From assembly GCF_009749385.1 (NCBI RefSeq), contig NZ_WBIN01000006.1:299424-363423 (forward strand): a stretch of DNA of 64,000 nucleotides. Reading direction: 5' to 3'. Source of the DNA: Agromyces allii. GTDB lineage: Bacteria; Actinomycetota; Actinomycetes; Actinomycetales; Microbacteriaceae. Below are positions 7,947-17,157 of this stretch, in pieces. The notes below the pieces were generated by a model. The model did no database searches and was not told where the DNA came from. It was given only the letters and a program-made list of their open reading frames with translations. Made by a program: the position numbers and the translations under genes. Within the stretch, counting starts at the first letter, position 1; each line of letters starts with the position of its first letter.

Positions 7947-10232
7947 GTGATGAACGAGTCAGCCCCGCCCACCACCCGATCCGGTCGTGTTCCGACCTGG
8001 CTCAGGGTGCTCCTGCCCACCGTCCTGATCCTCGTCTGGTTCGCCGCATTCGGCGCCGGCGGGGCGTCCTTCGGCACGCTCAGCGACGTCGTCGAGAACG
8101 ACCAGGCCCAGTTCCTGCCCGCCTCCAGCGAGTCGGCCGAGGTGCAGGCGCTGCAGTCCGAGTTCCGCGGCGACGAGTCGATCCCGGCGATCGTCGTCTA
8201 TGCGCGCGACGGCGGCCTCACCGAGGCGGATGTCGCGGCCATCGCCGCCGACGTCGACGCGTTCGCGGCGATCGACGGCGTGCTCGCCGACGGCGTCTCG
8301 CCCGCGGTCGAGTCCGAGGACGGCGCGGCCGCCGAGGTGTTCGTGCAGGTCGACACGTCGGCCGAGGTCAAGGAAGTCGTCGGCGAGGTCCGCGAGCGGG
8401 TCGCCGAGACATCCGGAGCCGGCCTCGAGGCCGCCGTCACCGGGCCGGCGGGTTTCACGACCGATCTCTCCGCCGCATTCGCGGGCATCGACGGACTGCT
8501 CCTGCTCGTCGCGTTCGGCGCGGTGTTCCTGATCCTCGTGAGCGTGTACCGCTCGCCGCTGCTGCCGTTCATCGTGCTCGGCACGAGCCTCACCGCCCTC
8601 TGCGCCTCGGTGCTCGTGGTGGTCTCGCTCGCGCAGGCCGACGTGCTCGTGCTGAACGGGCAGACGCAGGGCATCCTGTTCATCCTCGTGATCGGCGCCG
8701 CGACCGACTACTCGCTGCTCTACATCGCGCGCTATCGCGAGGCGCTGCACCAGCACGAGCGCAAGTGGGACGCCACCTGGGCGGCCCTGCGCGGCTCGTG
8801 GGAGCCGATCCTCGCGTCGGGCGGCACCGTGATCGCGGGCCTGCTCATGCTGCTCGCGAGCGACCTCACGTCGAACAAGCTGCTCGGCCCGGTCTCGGCG
8901 ATCGGCATCGCGTTCGCGCTGCTCACCTCGCTCACGCTGCTGCCCGCCCTCATGTTCTGGGCCGGCCGTGCGGCGTTCTGGCCCGTGCGTCCCAAGTTCG
9001 GCGCGCATGTCGAGGCCGACGACGTCGTCGCGCGCAAGGGCATCTGGCCCAAGGTGGCCAGACTCGTCGCCCGTCGACCCCGCGTCACCTGGATCGTCTC
9101 GACGCTGCTGCTGGCCGTCATGGCGCTCGGCGTGACGCAGCTGAAGGCCGACGGCGTGCCCTCGAGCGAGTTCGTGCTCGGCCACTCCGAGGCGCGCGAC
9201 GGGCAGGCGCTCCTGAGCGAGCACTTCCCCGGCGGCTCCGGCACGCCCGCCGTCATCGTCGCGTCCGAGGACGACCTCGACGCGGTCGCCGAGGTCGTGC
9301 TCGCGGCCGACGGCGTCGACTCGCTGTCGGTCGTCTCGGCGGACTCGCCCAGCGGGTCGCTGCCGGTCACCGAGGACGGCATCCAGCCGCTCGGCCCTCC
9401 CGGCACCCCGGCCGGCGAGCCGACCGTCGTCGACGGTCTCGTGCAGCTCGACGCGACCCTCGCCGATGCGAGCGACTCCGACGCGGCCGAGGCGACCGTC
9501 GTCGCCCTGCGCGACGGGCTCGCGGATGTCTCGACGACCGATCAGCCGGTGCTCGTCGGCGGCGTCACCGCGGTCGCGCTCGACACGAAGGTCGCGTCGA
9601 TCCACGACCGCAACCTCATCATCCCGCTCGTGCTCGGCGTGATCCTGCTGATCCTGATGCTGCTGCTCCGGTCGATCGTCGCGCCGCTGCTGCTCATCGG
9701 CACGGTCGTGCTCTCGTTCGGCGCCGCGCTCGGCGTCTCGGCGATCGTCTTCAACCAGGTGTTCGTCTTCGCGGGCGCCGACCCGGTCGTGCCATTGTTC
9801 GGGTTCGTGTTCCTCGTCGCGCTCGGCGTGGACTACAACATCTTCCTGATGACGCGCGTGCGCGAGGAGTCCGTGAAGCACGGCACGCGCCAGGGGGTGC
9901 TGCGCGGGCTCGTCGTCACGGGCGGCGTGATCACCTCGGCGGGCCTCGTGCTCGCGGCGACGTTCGCGGCGCTCGGCGTGCTGCCGATCCTGTTCCTGGC
10001 GCAGCTCGCGTTCATCGTCGCGTTCGGCGTGCTGCTCGACACGTTCCTCGTGCGGTCGCTGCTCGTGCCGGCCCTCGCCTACGACCTCGGTCGTGCGATC
10101 TGGTGGCCGTCGAAGCTGTGGCGGGCCGGACCCGACGCCGGAGAGCGGCGGGCGGATGTCACGGCCGCCGTCGCGGGCGACGCCGAGACCGCACGTGAGA
10201 CCGCGGAGCACCACGCAGAGCACCGCGCCTGA
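7947..10232 (+). CDS. MMPL/RND-family membrane transporter
   Basis: About 761 residues with one helix near the N-terminus, a large extracytoplasmic loop, five further helices, then a repeat of the same plan: the two-fold MMPL layout with about 12 helices. The proton-relay signatures occur once per half (ATDYSLLYIARYRE and GVDYNIFLMTRVREE). Actinobacterial MMPL proteins export lipids or lipophilic compounds; the substrate here is unknown and no lipid-synthesis gene is adjacent. The start is GTG 7947 or ATG 7950. The gene is monocistronic and ends in a strong hairpin. Confidence 0.88.
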   Translation: MMNESAPPTTRSGRVPTWLRVLLPTVLILVWFAAFGAGGASFGTLSDVVENDQAQFLPASSESAEVQALQSEFRGDESIPAIVVYARDGGLTEADVAAIAADVDAFAAIDGVLADGVSPAVESEDGAAAEVFVQVDTSAEVKEVVGEVRERVAETSGAGLEAAVTGPAGFTTDLSAAFAGIDGLLLLVAFGAVFLILVSVYRSPLLPFIVLGTSLTALCASVLVVVSLAQADVLVLNGQTQGILFILVIGAATDYSLLYIARYREALHQHERKWDATWAALRGSWEPILASGGTVIAGLLMLLASDLTSNKLLGPVSAIGIAFALLTSLTLLPALMFWAGRAAFWPVRPKFGAHVEADDVVARKGIWPKVARLVARRPRVTWIVSTLLLAVMALGVTQLKADGVPSSEFVLGHSEARDGQALLSEHFPGGSGTPAVIVASEDDLDAVAEVVLAADGVDSLSVVSADSPSGSLPVTEDGIQPLGPPGTPAGEPTVVDGLVQLDATLADASDSDAAEATVVALRDGLADVSTTDQPVLVGGVTAVALDTKVASIHDRNLIIPLVLGVILLILMLLLRSIVAPLLLIGTVVLSFGAALGVSAIVFNQVFVFAGADPVVPLFGFVFLVALGVDYNIFLMTRVREESVKHGTRQGVLRGLVVTGGVITSAGLVLAATFAALGVLPILFLAQLAFIVAFGVLLDTFLVRSLLVPALAYDLGRAIWWPSKLWRAGPDAGERRADVTAAVAGDAETARETAEHHAEHRA

Positions 10233-10235
10233 CGC

Positions 10236-10269
10236 GCGGGCCCGGGCGGGGGAACCCGCCCGGGCCCGC
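10236..10269 (+). terminator. Strong GC hairpin terminating the MMPL gene
   Basis: 15-bp perfect stem (GCGGGCCCGGGCGGG with its complement) and loop GGAA, starting 3 nt after the stop codon. No T-tract follows, as is common for actinobacterial terminators. Confidence 0.75.
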
Positions 10270-10307
10270 CGCGCACCCGGCGCACGCTCGTCGAGCAGAC
10301 GGAAACG

Positions 10308-10343
10308 GAAGAGGGCGGATGCCATGCGGCATCCGCCCTCTTC
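10308..10343 (-). terminator. Hairpin terminating kgd
   Basis: 16-bp perfect stem with tetraloop, lying 14 nt beyond the kgd stop on the minus strand and followed on that strand by TTCCGTTTCC. The stem contains GGATGCC and its complement, so the frequent chromosomal word is part of this terminator. Confidence 0.8.
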
Positions 10344-10357
10344 GGGTCTCCGAACGA

Positions 10358-13300
10358 TCAGAGCGTCAGTGCGCGGCTCACCAGGTCGGCCTGCTCGGCG
10401 GCGTGACGCTTGGCCGAACCCGTGGCCGGCGACGCCGACGCAGCGCGCGAGACCACGCGCACGGGCTTCTCGCCGAGCTTGTTCGTCTCGACGATGAAGT
10501 ACGGCCAGACGCCCTGGTTCTCGGGCTCGTCCTGCGCCCACACGAACTCGGCGTTCGGGTAGCTGTAGGCCACCTTCTTGAGCTCGTCGGCCGGCAGCGG
10601 GTAGAGCTGCTCGAGGCGCACGAGGGCGACCTCGGGGTTCGGGTTCTTGTCGAGCTCCGAGAGCAGGTCGTAGTAGAGCTTGCCCGAGACGAACACGATG
10701 CGCTTGACGGCGTCTTTGTCGGTGATGCGGGCGTCGTCGATGACCGGCTCGAAGCGGCCGTTCGTGAAGTCGGCGACCTCGCTCGTCGCACCGCGCAGGC
10801 GCAGCATCGCCTTCGGGGTGAAGACGATCAGTGGACGACGCGGGCGGGCGTACGCCTGACGGCGCAGCAGGTGGAAGTACGACGCCGGCGTCGACGGGCG
10901 CGCGACGGTCATGTTGTCTTCTGCGCACATCTGCAGGAAGCGCTCGATGCGGGCGCTCGAGTGGTCGGGGCCCTGGCCCTCGTAGCCGTGCGGGAGCAGG
11001 AGCACGACGCTCGAGCGCTGGCCCCACTTCTGCTCGGCCGAGGAGATGAACTCGTCGATGATGGTCTGGGCCCCGTTGGCGAAGTCGCCGAACTGGGCCT
11101 CCCAGAGCACGAGCGCGTCGGCCCGTTCGACCGAGTAGCCGTACTCGAAGCCCATCGCCGCGTACTCCGAGAGCAGCGAGTCGTAGATCCAGAACCGGGC
11201 CTGGTTCTCGGACAGGTTCTGCAGCGGCAGCCACTCCTGGCCGTTCGCCCGGTCGTGGAGCATCGCGTGGCGCTGGACGAACGTGCCACGGCGAGCATCC
11301 TGGCCGGCGAAGCGCACGGGCGTGCCCTCGATGAGCAGGGAGCCGAGCGCGAGCAGCTCGCCGAAGCCCCAGTCGATCTTGCCGTTGCGGCTCATGTCGA
11401 CGCGCTTCGTGAGCAGCTGCTGGATCTTCGGGTGCACCGTGAAGCCGGCCGGCTTGTTGCCGAACGCATCGCCGACGGCGTGCACGACATCGGTCGAGAC
11501 GCCCGTGGTGGCGAGCTCACCGGTCGCGGGCGCTTCGAGGTCGAACGACTCGGTCGCGCCGACGATCGGGATCGACCCGGTCTGCGCGGCATGCGTCTCG
11601 GCGAAGGCGCGCTCGAGGCGGTCCTGGAAGTCGCGGTGCGCCTCTTCGTACTCGGCCTCGGTGATGTCGCCGCGGCCGACGAGGGCCTCGGTGTAGAGCT
11701 TGCGGACCGAGCGCTTCGCCTCGATGAGGTTGTACATGAGCGGCTGGGTCATCGAGGGGTCGTCGCCCTCGTTGTGACCGCGACGGCGGTAGCAGACGAG
11801 GTCGATGACGACGTCGCGGTGGAACTCCTGGCGGTAGCGGAACGCGAGCTCCGCGACGCGGACGACGGCCTCGGGGTCGTCGCCGTTCACGTGGAAGATC
11901 GGGGCCTGGATGGCCTTGGCGACATCCGTCGAGTAGATCGACGAGCGGGCGTCGCCCGGGACCGTGGTGAAGCCGACCTGGTTGTTGATGTTCACGTGGA
12001 TCGTGCCGCCCGTGCGGTAGCCGCGGAGCTGCGACATCTGCATGGTCTCGATCACGACACCCTGGCCGGCCATGGCCGCGTCGCCGTGGATCAGGATCGG
12101 CAGCGTCGAGAACGTGCCGATCGGCTTGCGGTCCTGCTTGGCGCGGACGATGCCCTCGAGCACGCCGTCGACGGCCTCGAGGTGCGAGGGGTTCGCGGCG
12201 AGCGAGACGGGGATCTGCGCGCCGTCGTCGGCCGTGAAGGTGCCCTCGGTGCCGAGGTGGTACTTCACGTCGCCCGAGCCCTGGCCCGAGGTGGTGCCCT
12301 CGAACTCGCGGAACACCTGGCCGTAGGTCTTGCCGGCGATGTTGGTGAGCACGTTGAGGCGGCCGCGGTGGGCCATGCCGATGGCGACCTCGTCGAGCTG
12401 CTCCTTCGCGGCGCCCTGGAGGATCTCGTCGAGGAGCGCGATGACCGACTCGCCGCCCTCGAGGCTGAAGCGCTTCTGGCCGACGTACTTGGTCTGCAGG
12501 AAGGTCTCGAACGCCTCGGCCTCGTTGAGCTTGCCGAGGATGCGCATCTGCTCGTCGTGCGTGGGCTTCTCGTACTTGCGCTCGACCTGCTCCTGGATCC
12601 AGGTGCGCTGCTCGGGGTCCTGGATGTGCATGTACTCGATGCCGATGGTGCGGCAGTACGAGTCGCGAAGGACGCCGAGGATGTCGCGCAGCAGGGCCGT
12701 GCGGGTGTTGCCGAACCCGCCCGTGACGAACTCGCGGTCGAGGTCCCAGAAGGTGAGCCCGTGGCTCTCGATGTTCAGGTCGGGGTGCGAGCGCTGCTGG
12801 TACTCGAGCGGGTCGGTGTCGGCCATCATGTGGCCGCGCACGCGGAACGAGTTGATGAGCTCCTGCACGCGGGCCGTTTTGTCGATGGCGCTCGCGATGT
12901 CGACCGAGATGTCGGGCGACCAGTGGATGGGCTCGTACGGCAGGCGGAGGGCCGCGAAGAGGTCTTCGTAGAAGCCGCGCTGGCCGAGGAGGAGCTCGTG
13001 CACCTTCTTCAGGAACTCGCCCGAACCGGCGCCCTGGATGACGCGGTGGTCGTAGGTCGAGGTGAGCGTGATGGTCTTGCCGATGGCGAGGTTCGCGAGC
13101 ACCTTCTCGGAGGCGCCCTGGAACTCGGCCGGGTACTCGAGGGCGCCGGCGCCGATGATGCAGCCCTGGCCCTTCATGAGGCGGGGCACCGAGTGCACCG
13201 TGCCGATGCCGCCCGGGTTCGTCAGCGAGATCGTCGCGCCCGAGAAGTCGTCGGCGGTGAGCTTGTTGTTGCGGGCGCGGCCGACCAGGTCTTCGTAGGC

Positions 13301-14128
13301 GTTCAGGAACTCGTTGAACGTCATCGACTCGGCGCGCTTGATGGCGGGCACGAGGAGGGCGCGGGTGCCGTCGGGCTTCGGGATGTCGATGGCGATGCCG
13401 AGGCCGATGTGCGCGGGCTTGACGAGGCTGGGCTTGCCGTCGACCTCGCTGTAGTAGACGTTCTGGCTCGGGAACTCCTTGAGCGCCTGGATGAGCGCCC
13501 AGCCGATGAGGTGCGTGAAGCTCACCTTGCCGCCGCGCGTGCGACGCAGGTGGTTGTTGATCACGATGCGGTTGTCGATCATGAGCTTCGCGGGCACGGT
13601 GCGCACGCTCGTGGCGGTCGGCACGGTGAGCGAGGCGTCCATGTTCGCGGCGAGCGCCTTGGGCATGCCCTTCAGCGGCACGACCACGTCGGTGCGCTCG
13701 CCGTCGTCGACGACCTGCACCGGGCTCGTGACGGGCACGTCGGCCGGCACGGGGTTCGAGCGCGGGGCGACCGACGTCGTGCGGGCCGCCGGCGTCTGCC
13801 CGATGACCGGGTTCGGGGTCGTCGGGGGCGCGGATGCCGAGGGCGCGGCGGGAGCGTCTGCCGAGGGCGCTGCGGCGGCGGGCGCTGCGGCGGCGGGCTC
13901 GACGGGGGTCTCGGTCGCAGGCGTCGCGGCCGCGGCATCCGTCGTCGGAGCTGCTGCTGCGCCGGAGCGGGCGTCGCGATACGACTCGAGCACCGGCCAC
14001 CACGACCGGTCGACGGACTCAGGGTCGACGACGAACTTCTCGTACATCTCGTCGACGAGCCACTCGTTGGCCCCGTATTCGCCCGCCGTGGTCTCTTCAG
14101 ACCCCGACCCGGTCAATTGGCTCGACAC
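10358..14128 (-). CDS. kgd: Multifunctional 2-oxoglutarate decarboxylase/dehydrogenase (Kgd/OdhA)
   Basis: 1256 residues from the GTG at 14128, the usual length for actinobacterial KGD/OdhA. The short N-terminal helix NEWLVDEMYEKFVVDP is followed by an Ala/Pro linker (about 55-125), an E2-type acyltransferase domain without a lipoyl domain (about 150-370, DHRVIQGAGSG), and a thiamine-diphosphate E1 domain (GDAAMAGQGVVIETMQMS; NNQVGFTT). It carries 2-oxoglutarate flux in the TCA cycle. The frame is open 59 codons further upstream, but that stretch overlaps the guaB1 start region and lacks family similarity. Confidence 0.95.
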   Translation of the reverse strand: MSSQLTGSGSEETTAGEYGANEWLVDEMYEKFVVDPESVDRSWWPVLESYRDARSGAAAAPTTDAAAATPATETPVEPAAAAPAAAAPSADAPAAPSASAPPTTPNPVIGQTPAARTTSVAPRSNPVPADVPVTSPVQVVDDGERTDVVVPLKGMPKALAANMDASLTVPTATSVRTVPAKLMIDNRIVINNHLRRTRGGKVSFTHLIGWALIQALKEFPSQNVYYSEVDGKPSLVKPAHIGLGIAIDIPKPDGTRALLVPAIKRAESMTFNEFLNAYEDLVGRARNNKLTADDFSGATISLTNPGGIGTVHSVPRLMKGQGCIIGAGALEYPAEFQGASEKVLANLAIGKTITLTSTYDHRVIQGAGSGEFLKKVHELLLGQRGFYEDLFAALRLPYEPIHWSPDISVDIASAIDKTARVQELINSFRVRGHMMADTDPLEYQQRSHPDLNIESHGLTFWDLDREFVTGGFGNTRTALLRDILGVLRDSYCRTIGIEYMHIQDPEQRTWIQEQVERKYEKPTHDEQMRILGKLNEAEAFETFLQTKYVGQKRFSLEGGESVIALLDEILQGAAKEQLDEVAIGMAHRGRLNVLTNIAGKTYGQVFREFEGTTSGQGSGDVKYHLGTEGTFTADDGAQIPVSLAANPSHLEAVDGVLEGIVRAKQDRKPIGTFSTLPILIHGDAAMAGQGVVIETMQMSQLRGYRTGGTIHVNINNQVGFTTVPGDARSSIYSTDVAKAIQAPIFHVNGDDPEAVVRVAELAFRYRQEFHRDVVIDLVCYRRRGHNEGDDPSMTQPLMYNLIEAKRSVRKLYTEALVGRGDITEAEYEEAHRDFQDRLERAFAETHAAQTGSIPIVGATESFDLEAPATGELATTGVSTDVVHAVGDAFGNKPAGFTVHPKIQQLLTKRVDMSRNGKIDWGFGELLALGSLLIEGTPVRFAGQDARRGTFVQRHAMLHDRANGQEWLPLQNLSENQARFWIYDSLLSEYAAMGFEYGYSVERADALVLWEAQFGDFANGAQTIIDEFISSAEQKWGQRSSVVLLLPHGYEGQGPDHSSARIERFLQMCAEDNMTVARPSTPASYFHLLRRQAYARPRRPLIVFTPKAMLRLRGATSEVADFTNGRFEPVIDDARITDKDAVKRIVFVSGKLYYDLLSELDKNPNPEVALVRLEQLYPLPADELKKVAYSYPNAEFVWAQDEPENQGVWPYFIVETNKLGEKPVRVVSRAASASPATGSAKRHAAEQADLVSRALTL

Positions 14129-14219
14129 AGCCGATCGCCCACTCTCTCCGTTGATACTGGATTTTTCTCTCACGATCGGGACACTTCGCGGTTCGCGCGG
14201 AGGGCCGATCGCCTCGACA

Positions 14220-14225
14220 AGCCTA
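14220..14225 (-). promoter_or_regulatory. Candidate -10 element of kgd
   Basis: TAGGCT on the minus strand lies 91 nt upstream of the kgd GTG, giving an mRNA leader of about 85 nt. No good -35 is visible. It faces the guaB1 promoter, and the two -10 hexamers are under 40 bp apart. Confidence 0.35.
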
Positions 14226-14262
14226 AACCCCTTCTGCGGGCTCGGCTTCCAGCCGGTGGCGG

Positions 14263-14268
14263 TAGCGT
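14263..14268 (+). promoter_or_regulatory. -10 element of guaB1, probably leaderless
   Basis: TAGCGT is followed by 7 nt and then the ATG at 14276. Confidence 0.45.
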
Positions 14269-14275
14269 GAGGCGC

Positions 14276-15715
14276 ATGGAGTTCTACCGCACCGAACCCA
14301 GCCACGACCTGACCTACTCCGACGTGTTCCTCGTGCCGAGCCGGTCGGGCGTCACGAGCCGCCTCGACGTGTCGCTCGCCCCCGACGACGGGTCGGGTGC
14401 CTCCGTGCCGATCGTGTCGGCGAACATGAACTCCATCACGGGCCCGAGACTCGCGTCATCACTGGCCAGGCGGGGTGGCATCGGCGTGCTGCCGCAGGAC
14501 CTCCACCTGCAGGATCTCGCGGAGTCGATCCGCTGGGTCAAGGCGCAGTCCGCCCGCTTCGACACCCCCTACACGTTCGCTCCCGAGGCCACCGTCGCCG
14601 ATGCGCTCGCGGTGCTGCCGCCGGTCGCGGGCCAGGGCATCGTGCTGCAGGGCGAAGGCAATGAGTACGTCGGATGCATCGCCGCGGAGCGCCTCGCGAC
14701 CGCGCTGCCCGATGCGCGCCTCGGCGACCTCGTGCACGGCGGCCTCGCCTCGCTCGACGCCGACGACGTCGACACCCCTCGCCGGGCGTTCGACCTCATG
14801 GTCGACGCGGGGCTCGACTTCGCCCCCGTGCTGCTGCACGGACGGGTCGTCGGCACGTTGAGCCGGCGCAGTGCGCTCCGCGGCACGATCTACGAGCCCA
14901 ACGTCGACGCCGAGGGGCGCCTCCGCGTCGCCGCGGCCGTCGGCATCAACGGCGACGTCGCGGCGAAGGCCTCCGCACTCGTCGCGGCCGGCGTCGACAT
15001 GCTCGTGCTCGACACGGCCCACGGGCACCAGGAGGGCATGGTGCGCGCGGTGTCGATCGTGCGCGACCTGGGGCTCGGGGTGCCCATCGTCGCGGGCAAC
15101 ATCGTCACGGCCGACGCGGTCGCCGACCTCGTCGACGCCGGCGCCGACGTGCTGAAGGTCGGCGTCGGCCCCGGCGCCATGTGCACGACCCGCATGATGA
15201 CCGCGGTCGGGCGTCCGCAGTTCTCGGCCGTGCTCGAGACCGCAGAGGCCGCACGCGAGCTCGGTGCGCGCGTGTGGGCCGACGGCGGAGTGCGGTACCC
15301 GCGCGACGTCGCACTCGCCCTGGCGGCGGGCGCGTCATCCGTCATGATCGGCTCGTGGTTCGCGGGCACGATCGAGGCGCCCGGAACCCTGGCCCGCGAT
15401 GCGGGCGGCCGGCTCTACAAGGAGAGTTGGGGCATGGCCTCGACGAAGGCCGTGCGCGAGCGCTTCGACCGCCTCTCGCCCTACGAGCTCGCCCGCAAGG
15501 AGCTCTTCGCCGAGGGCATCTCGTCGTCGTCGATCTACCTCGACCCGCTGCGGCCCTCCCTCGAAGACCTCCTCGACATGATCACGTCGGGCGTGCGCAG
15601 CTCGTTCACGTACGCGGGTGCGCGCGACCTCGCCGAGTTCCGCGACCGCGCGCGCGTCGGCATCCAGTCGGCGGCGGGCTACGAAGAGGGCAAGGCGCTG
15701 CCGGTCAGCTGGTGA
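14276..15715 (+). CDS. guaB1: GuaB1 family IMP-dehydrogenase-related GMP reductase
   Basis: 479 residues with the IMPDH/GMPR barrel: DLTYSDVFLVPSRS at the N-terminus, a Bateman CBS pair inserted at about 95-205, DMLVLDTAHGH, and the catalytic loop VGVGPGAMCTTRMMT with its Cys. The C-terminal region differs from true IMPDH and matches the actinobacterial GuaB1 group, whose mycobacterial member was shown to be a GMP reductase (GMP to IMP, NADPH) controlled through its CBS domains. It is divergent from kgd. A leaderless ATG start is likely. Confidence 0.9.
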   Translation: MEFYRTEPSHDLTYSDVFLVPSRSGVTSRLDVSLAPDDGSGASVPIVSANMNSITGPRLASSLARRGGIGVLPQDLHLQDLAESIRWVKAQSARFDTPYTFAPEATVADALAVLPPVAGQGIVLQGEGNEYVGCIAAERLATALPDARLGDLVHGGLASLDADDVDTPRRAFDLMVDAGLDFAPVLLHGRVVGTLSRRSALRGTIYEPNVDAEGRLRVAAAVGINGDVAAKASALVAAGVDMLVLDTAHGHQEGMVRAVSIVRDLGLGVPIVAGNIVTADAVADLVDAGADVLKVGVGPGAMCTTRMMTAVGRPQFSAVLETAEAARELGARVWADGGVRYPRDVALALAAGASSVMIGSWFAGTIEAPGTLARDAGGRLYKESWGMASTKAVRERFDRLSPYELARKELFAEGISSSSIYLDPLRPSLEDLLDMITSGVRSSFTYAGARDLAEFRDRARVGIQSAAGYEEGKALPVSW

Positions 15716-15828
15716 TCCACCGGGAGATCCCGGGGCGGTCGCCGATATACTCGAACGCACAATGGACGATCCTCCCTCTGCCAATCCCAGTCACAGACCC
15801 TCGCCCGTGATCGATCGGGGAGGTGCGG

Positions 15829-17157
15829 ATGTCTGAGTGGTTGCTGCTCGGCATCGGACTCCTCCTCACGGTCGGCACGGGCTTGTTCGTTGCGAGCGAG
15901 TTCGCGCTCGTCAACCTCGATCGCGCCGATCTGGAGGCGCGCCGTTCGCGAGGTGAGACGAGGCTCTCGCTCACCATCTCCGCGCTGAAGATCACCTCGA
16001 CGCATCTCTCGAGTGCGCAGCTCGGCATCACGCTGACGACCCTCCTCACCGGCTACACCATGGAGCCGGCGATCAGCTCGCTCCTCGCGGGCCCGCTCGC
16101 CGCGATCGGCCTCCCCGAGGCGATGATCCGCCCCATCGGCGCGATCACCGCGGTCGTCGTCGCGACCCTGCTGTCGATGATCATCGGCGAGCTCGTGCCG
16201 AAGAACTTCGCGCTCGCACTTCCGCTGGCCACGGCCAAGGTCGTGATGCCGTTCCAGACCGCGTTCACCTGGGTGTTCCGCCCGGCGATCGTCGTGCTGA
16301 ACGGCAGCGCGAACGGCGTGATCCGTGCGTTCGGCATCGAGCCGAAGGAGGAGCTCTCGGGCGCCCGCTCGGCCGAGGAGCTCTCCTCGCTCGTGCGACG
16401 CTCGGCGAGTGCGGGCCTGCTCGAGCAGGACACCGCGACCCTCCTCGGGCGCACGCTGCGCTTCGCCGACCACGACGCGTCCGACGTCATGACGCCGCGG
16501 CCGGCCGTATCGGCCGTCCAGCGCCAGGACTCGGCCGAGACCGTGCTCGAGCTCGCCCGCCAGACGGGCTTCTCGCGGTTCCCCGTGTACGACGAGAACC
16601 TCGACGACATCGTCGGGCTCGTGCACGTCAAGCAGGCGGTCGCGGTTCCGCGAGAGCGTCGGGCGGATGTCCCGGCCTCCGCCCTGCAGTCCGAGGCGCT
16701 GCGCGTGCCAGAGACGATGACCCTCGACGTGCTGCTCGGCGAGCTCCGCGGCCGCGGGTTCCAGATGGCCGTCGTCGTCGACGAATACGGCGGAACGGCC
16801 GGCGTCGCGACCCTCGAGGACCTGGTCGAGGAGCTCGTGGGCGAGGTCGCCGACGAGCACGACCGCACCCGTGCGGGCGTCGTGCTCCGTGAGGGATCGG
16901 TGGCCTTCCCCGGCATCCTGCGACCCGACGAGCTCGTCGATCGCACCGGCATCCGCGTGCCCGAGAACGGCGACTACGAGACCGTCGCGGGCTACGTGAT
17001 CTCCGAGCTCGGCCGCCTGCCGGTCGTGGGCGACGAGGTGCGCATCGAGGGCGGGACGCTCGCCGTGCAGCGCCTCGACGGGCGCCGCATCGACCGCCTG
17101 AGGTTCGTGCCGGACCCGGTGCCGGTCGACGACGCGGAGGAAGGTGGTGACCGATGA
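15829..17157 (+). CDS. CorC/HlyC-family membrane protein (CNNM-CBS-CorC_HlyC)
   Basis: About 442 residues: a DUF21/CNNM membrane domain with four helices (about 1-190), a CBS pair (about 205-340, VMTPRPAVSAVQ and DEYGGTAGVATLEDLVEEL), and a C-terminal CorC_HlyC domain (about 350-430). The family is linked to magnesium or cobalt export. ATG 15829 is preferred over GTG 15823 because GGGGAGG lies 5 nt upstream of the ATG and would overlap the GTG. Upstream, TATACT at 15746-15751 is a possible -10. It overlaps the next, related gene by 4 bp. Confidence 0.9.
   Translation: MSEWLLLGIGLLLTVGTGLFVASEFALVNLDRADLEARRSRGETRLSLTISALKITSTHLSSAQLGITLTTLLTGYTMEPAISSLLAGPLAAIGLPEAMIRPIGAITAVVVATLLSMIIGELVPKNFALALPLATAKVVMPFQTAFTWVFRPAIVVLNGSANGVIRAFGIEPKEELSGARSAEELSSLVRRSASAGLLEQDTATLLGRTLRFADHDASDVMTPRPAVSAVQRQDSAETVLELARQTGFSRFPVYDENLDDIVGLVHVKQAVAVPRERRADVPASALQSEALRVPETMTLDVLLGELRGRGFQMAVVVDEYGGTAGVATLEDLVEELVGEVADEHDRTRAGVVLREGSVAFPGILRPDELVDRTGIRVPENGDYETVAGYVISELGRLPVVGDEVRIEGGTLAVQRLDGRRIDRLRFVPDPVPVDDAEEGGDR

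Noticed and set aside
7959..11234. Long minus-strand frame across the MMPL gene
   Set aside because: Arg/Glu/Asp-rich shadow typical of high-GC DNA, with no motif, and it crosses two strong terminators.
10319..14275. Very long open frame on the plus strand opposite kgd, continuing into guaB1
   Set aside because: It is the antisense shadow of kgd: charged low-complexity protein with no family features. Only the part after 14276 is a real gene (guaB1).
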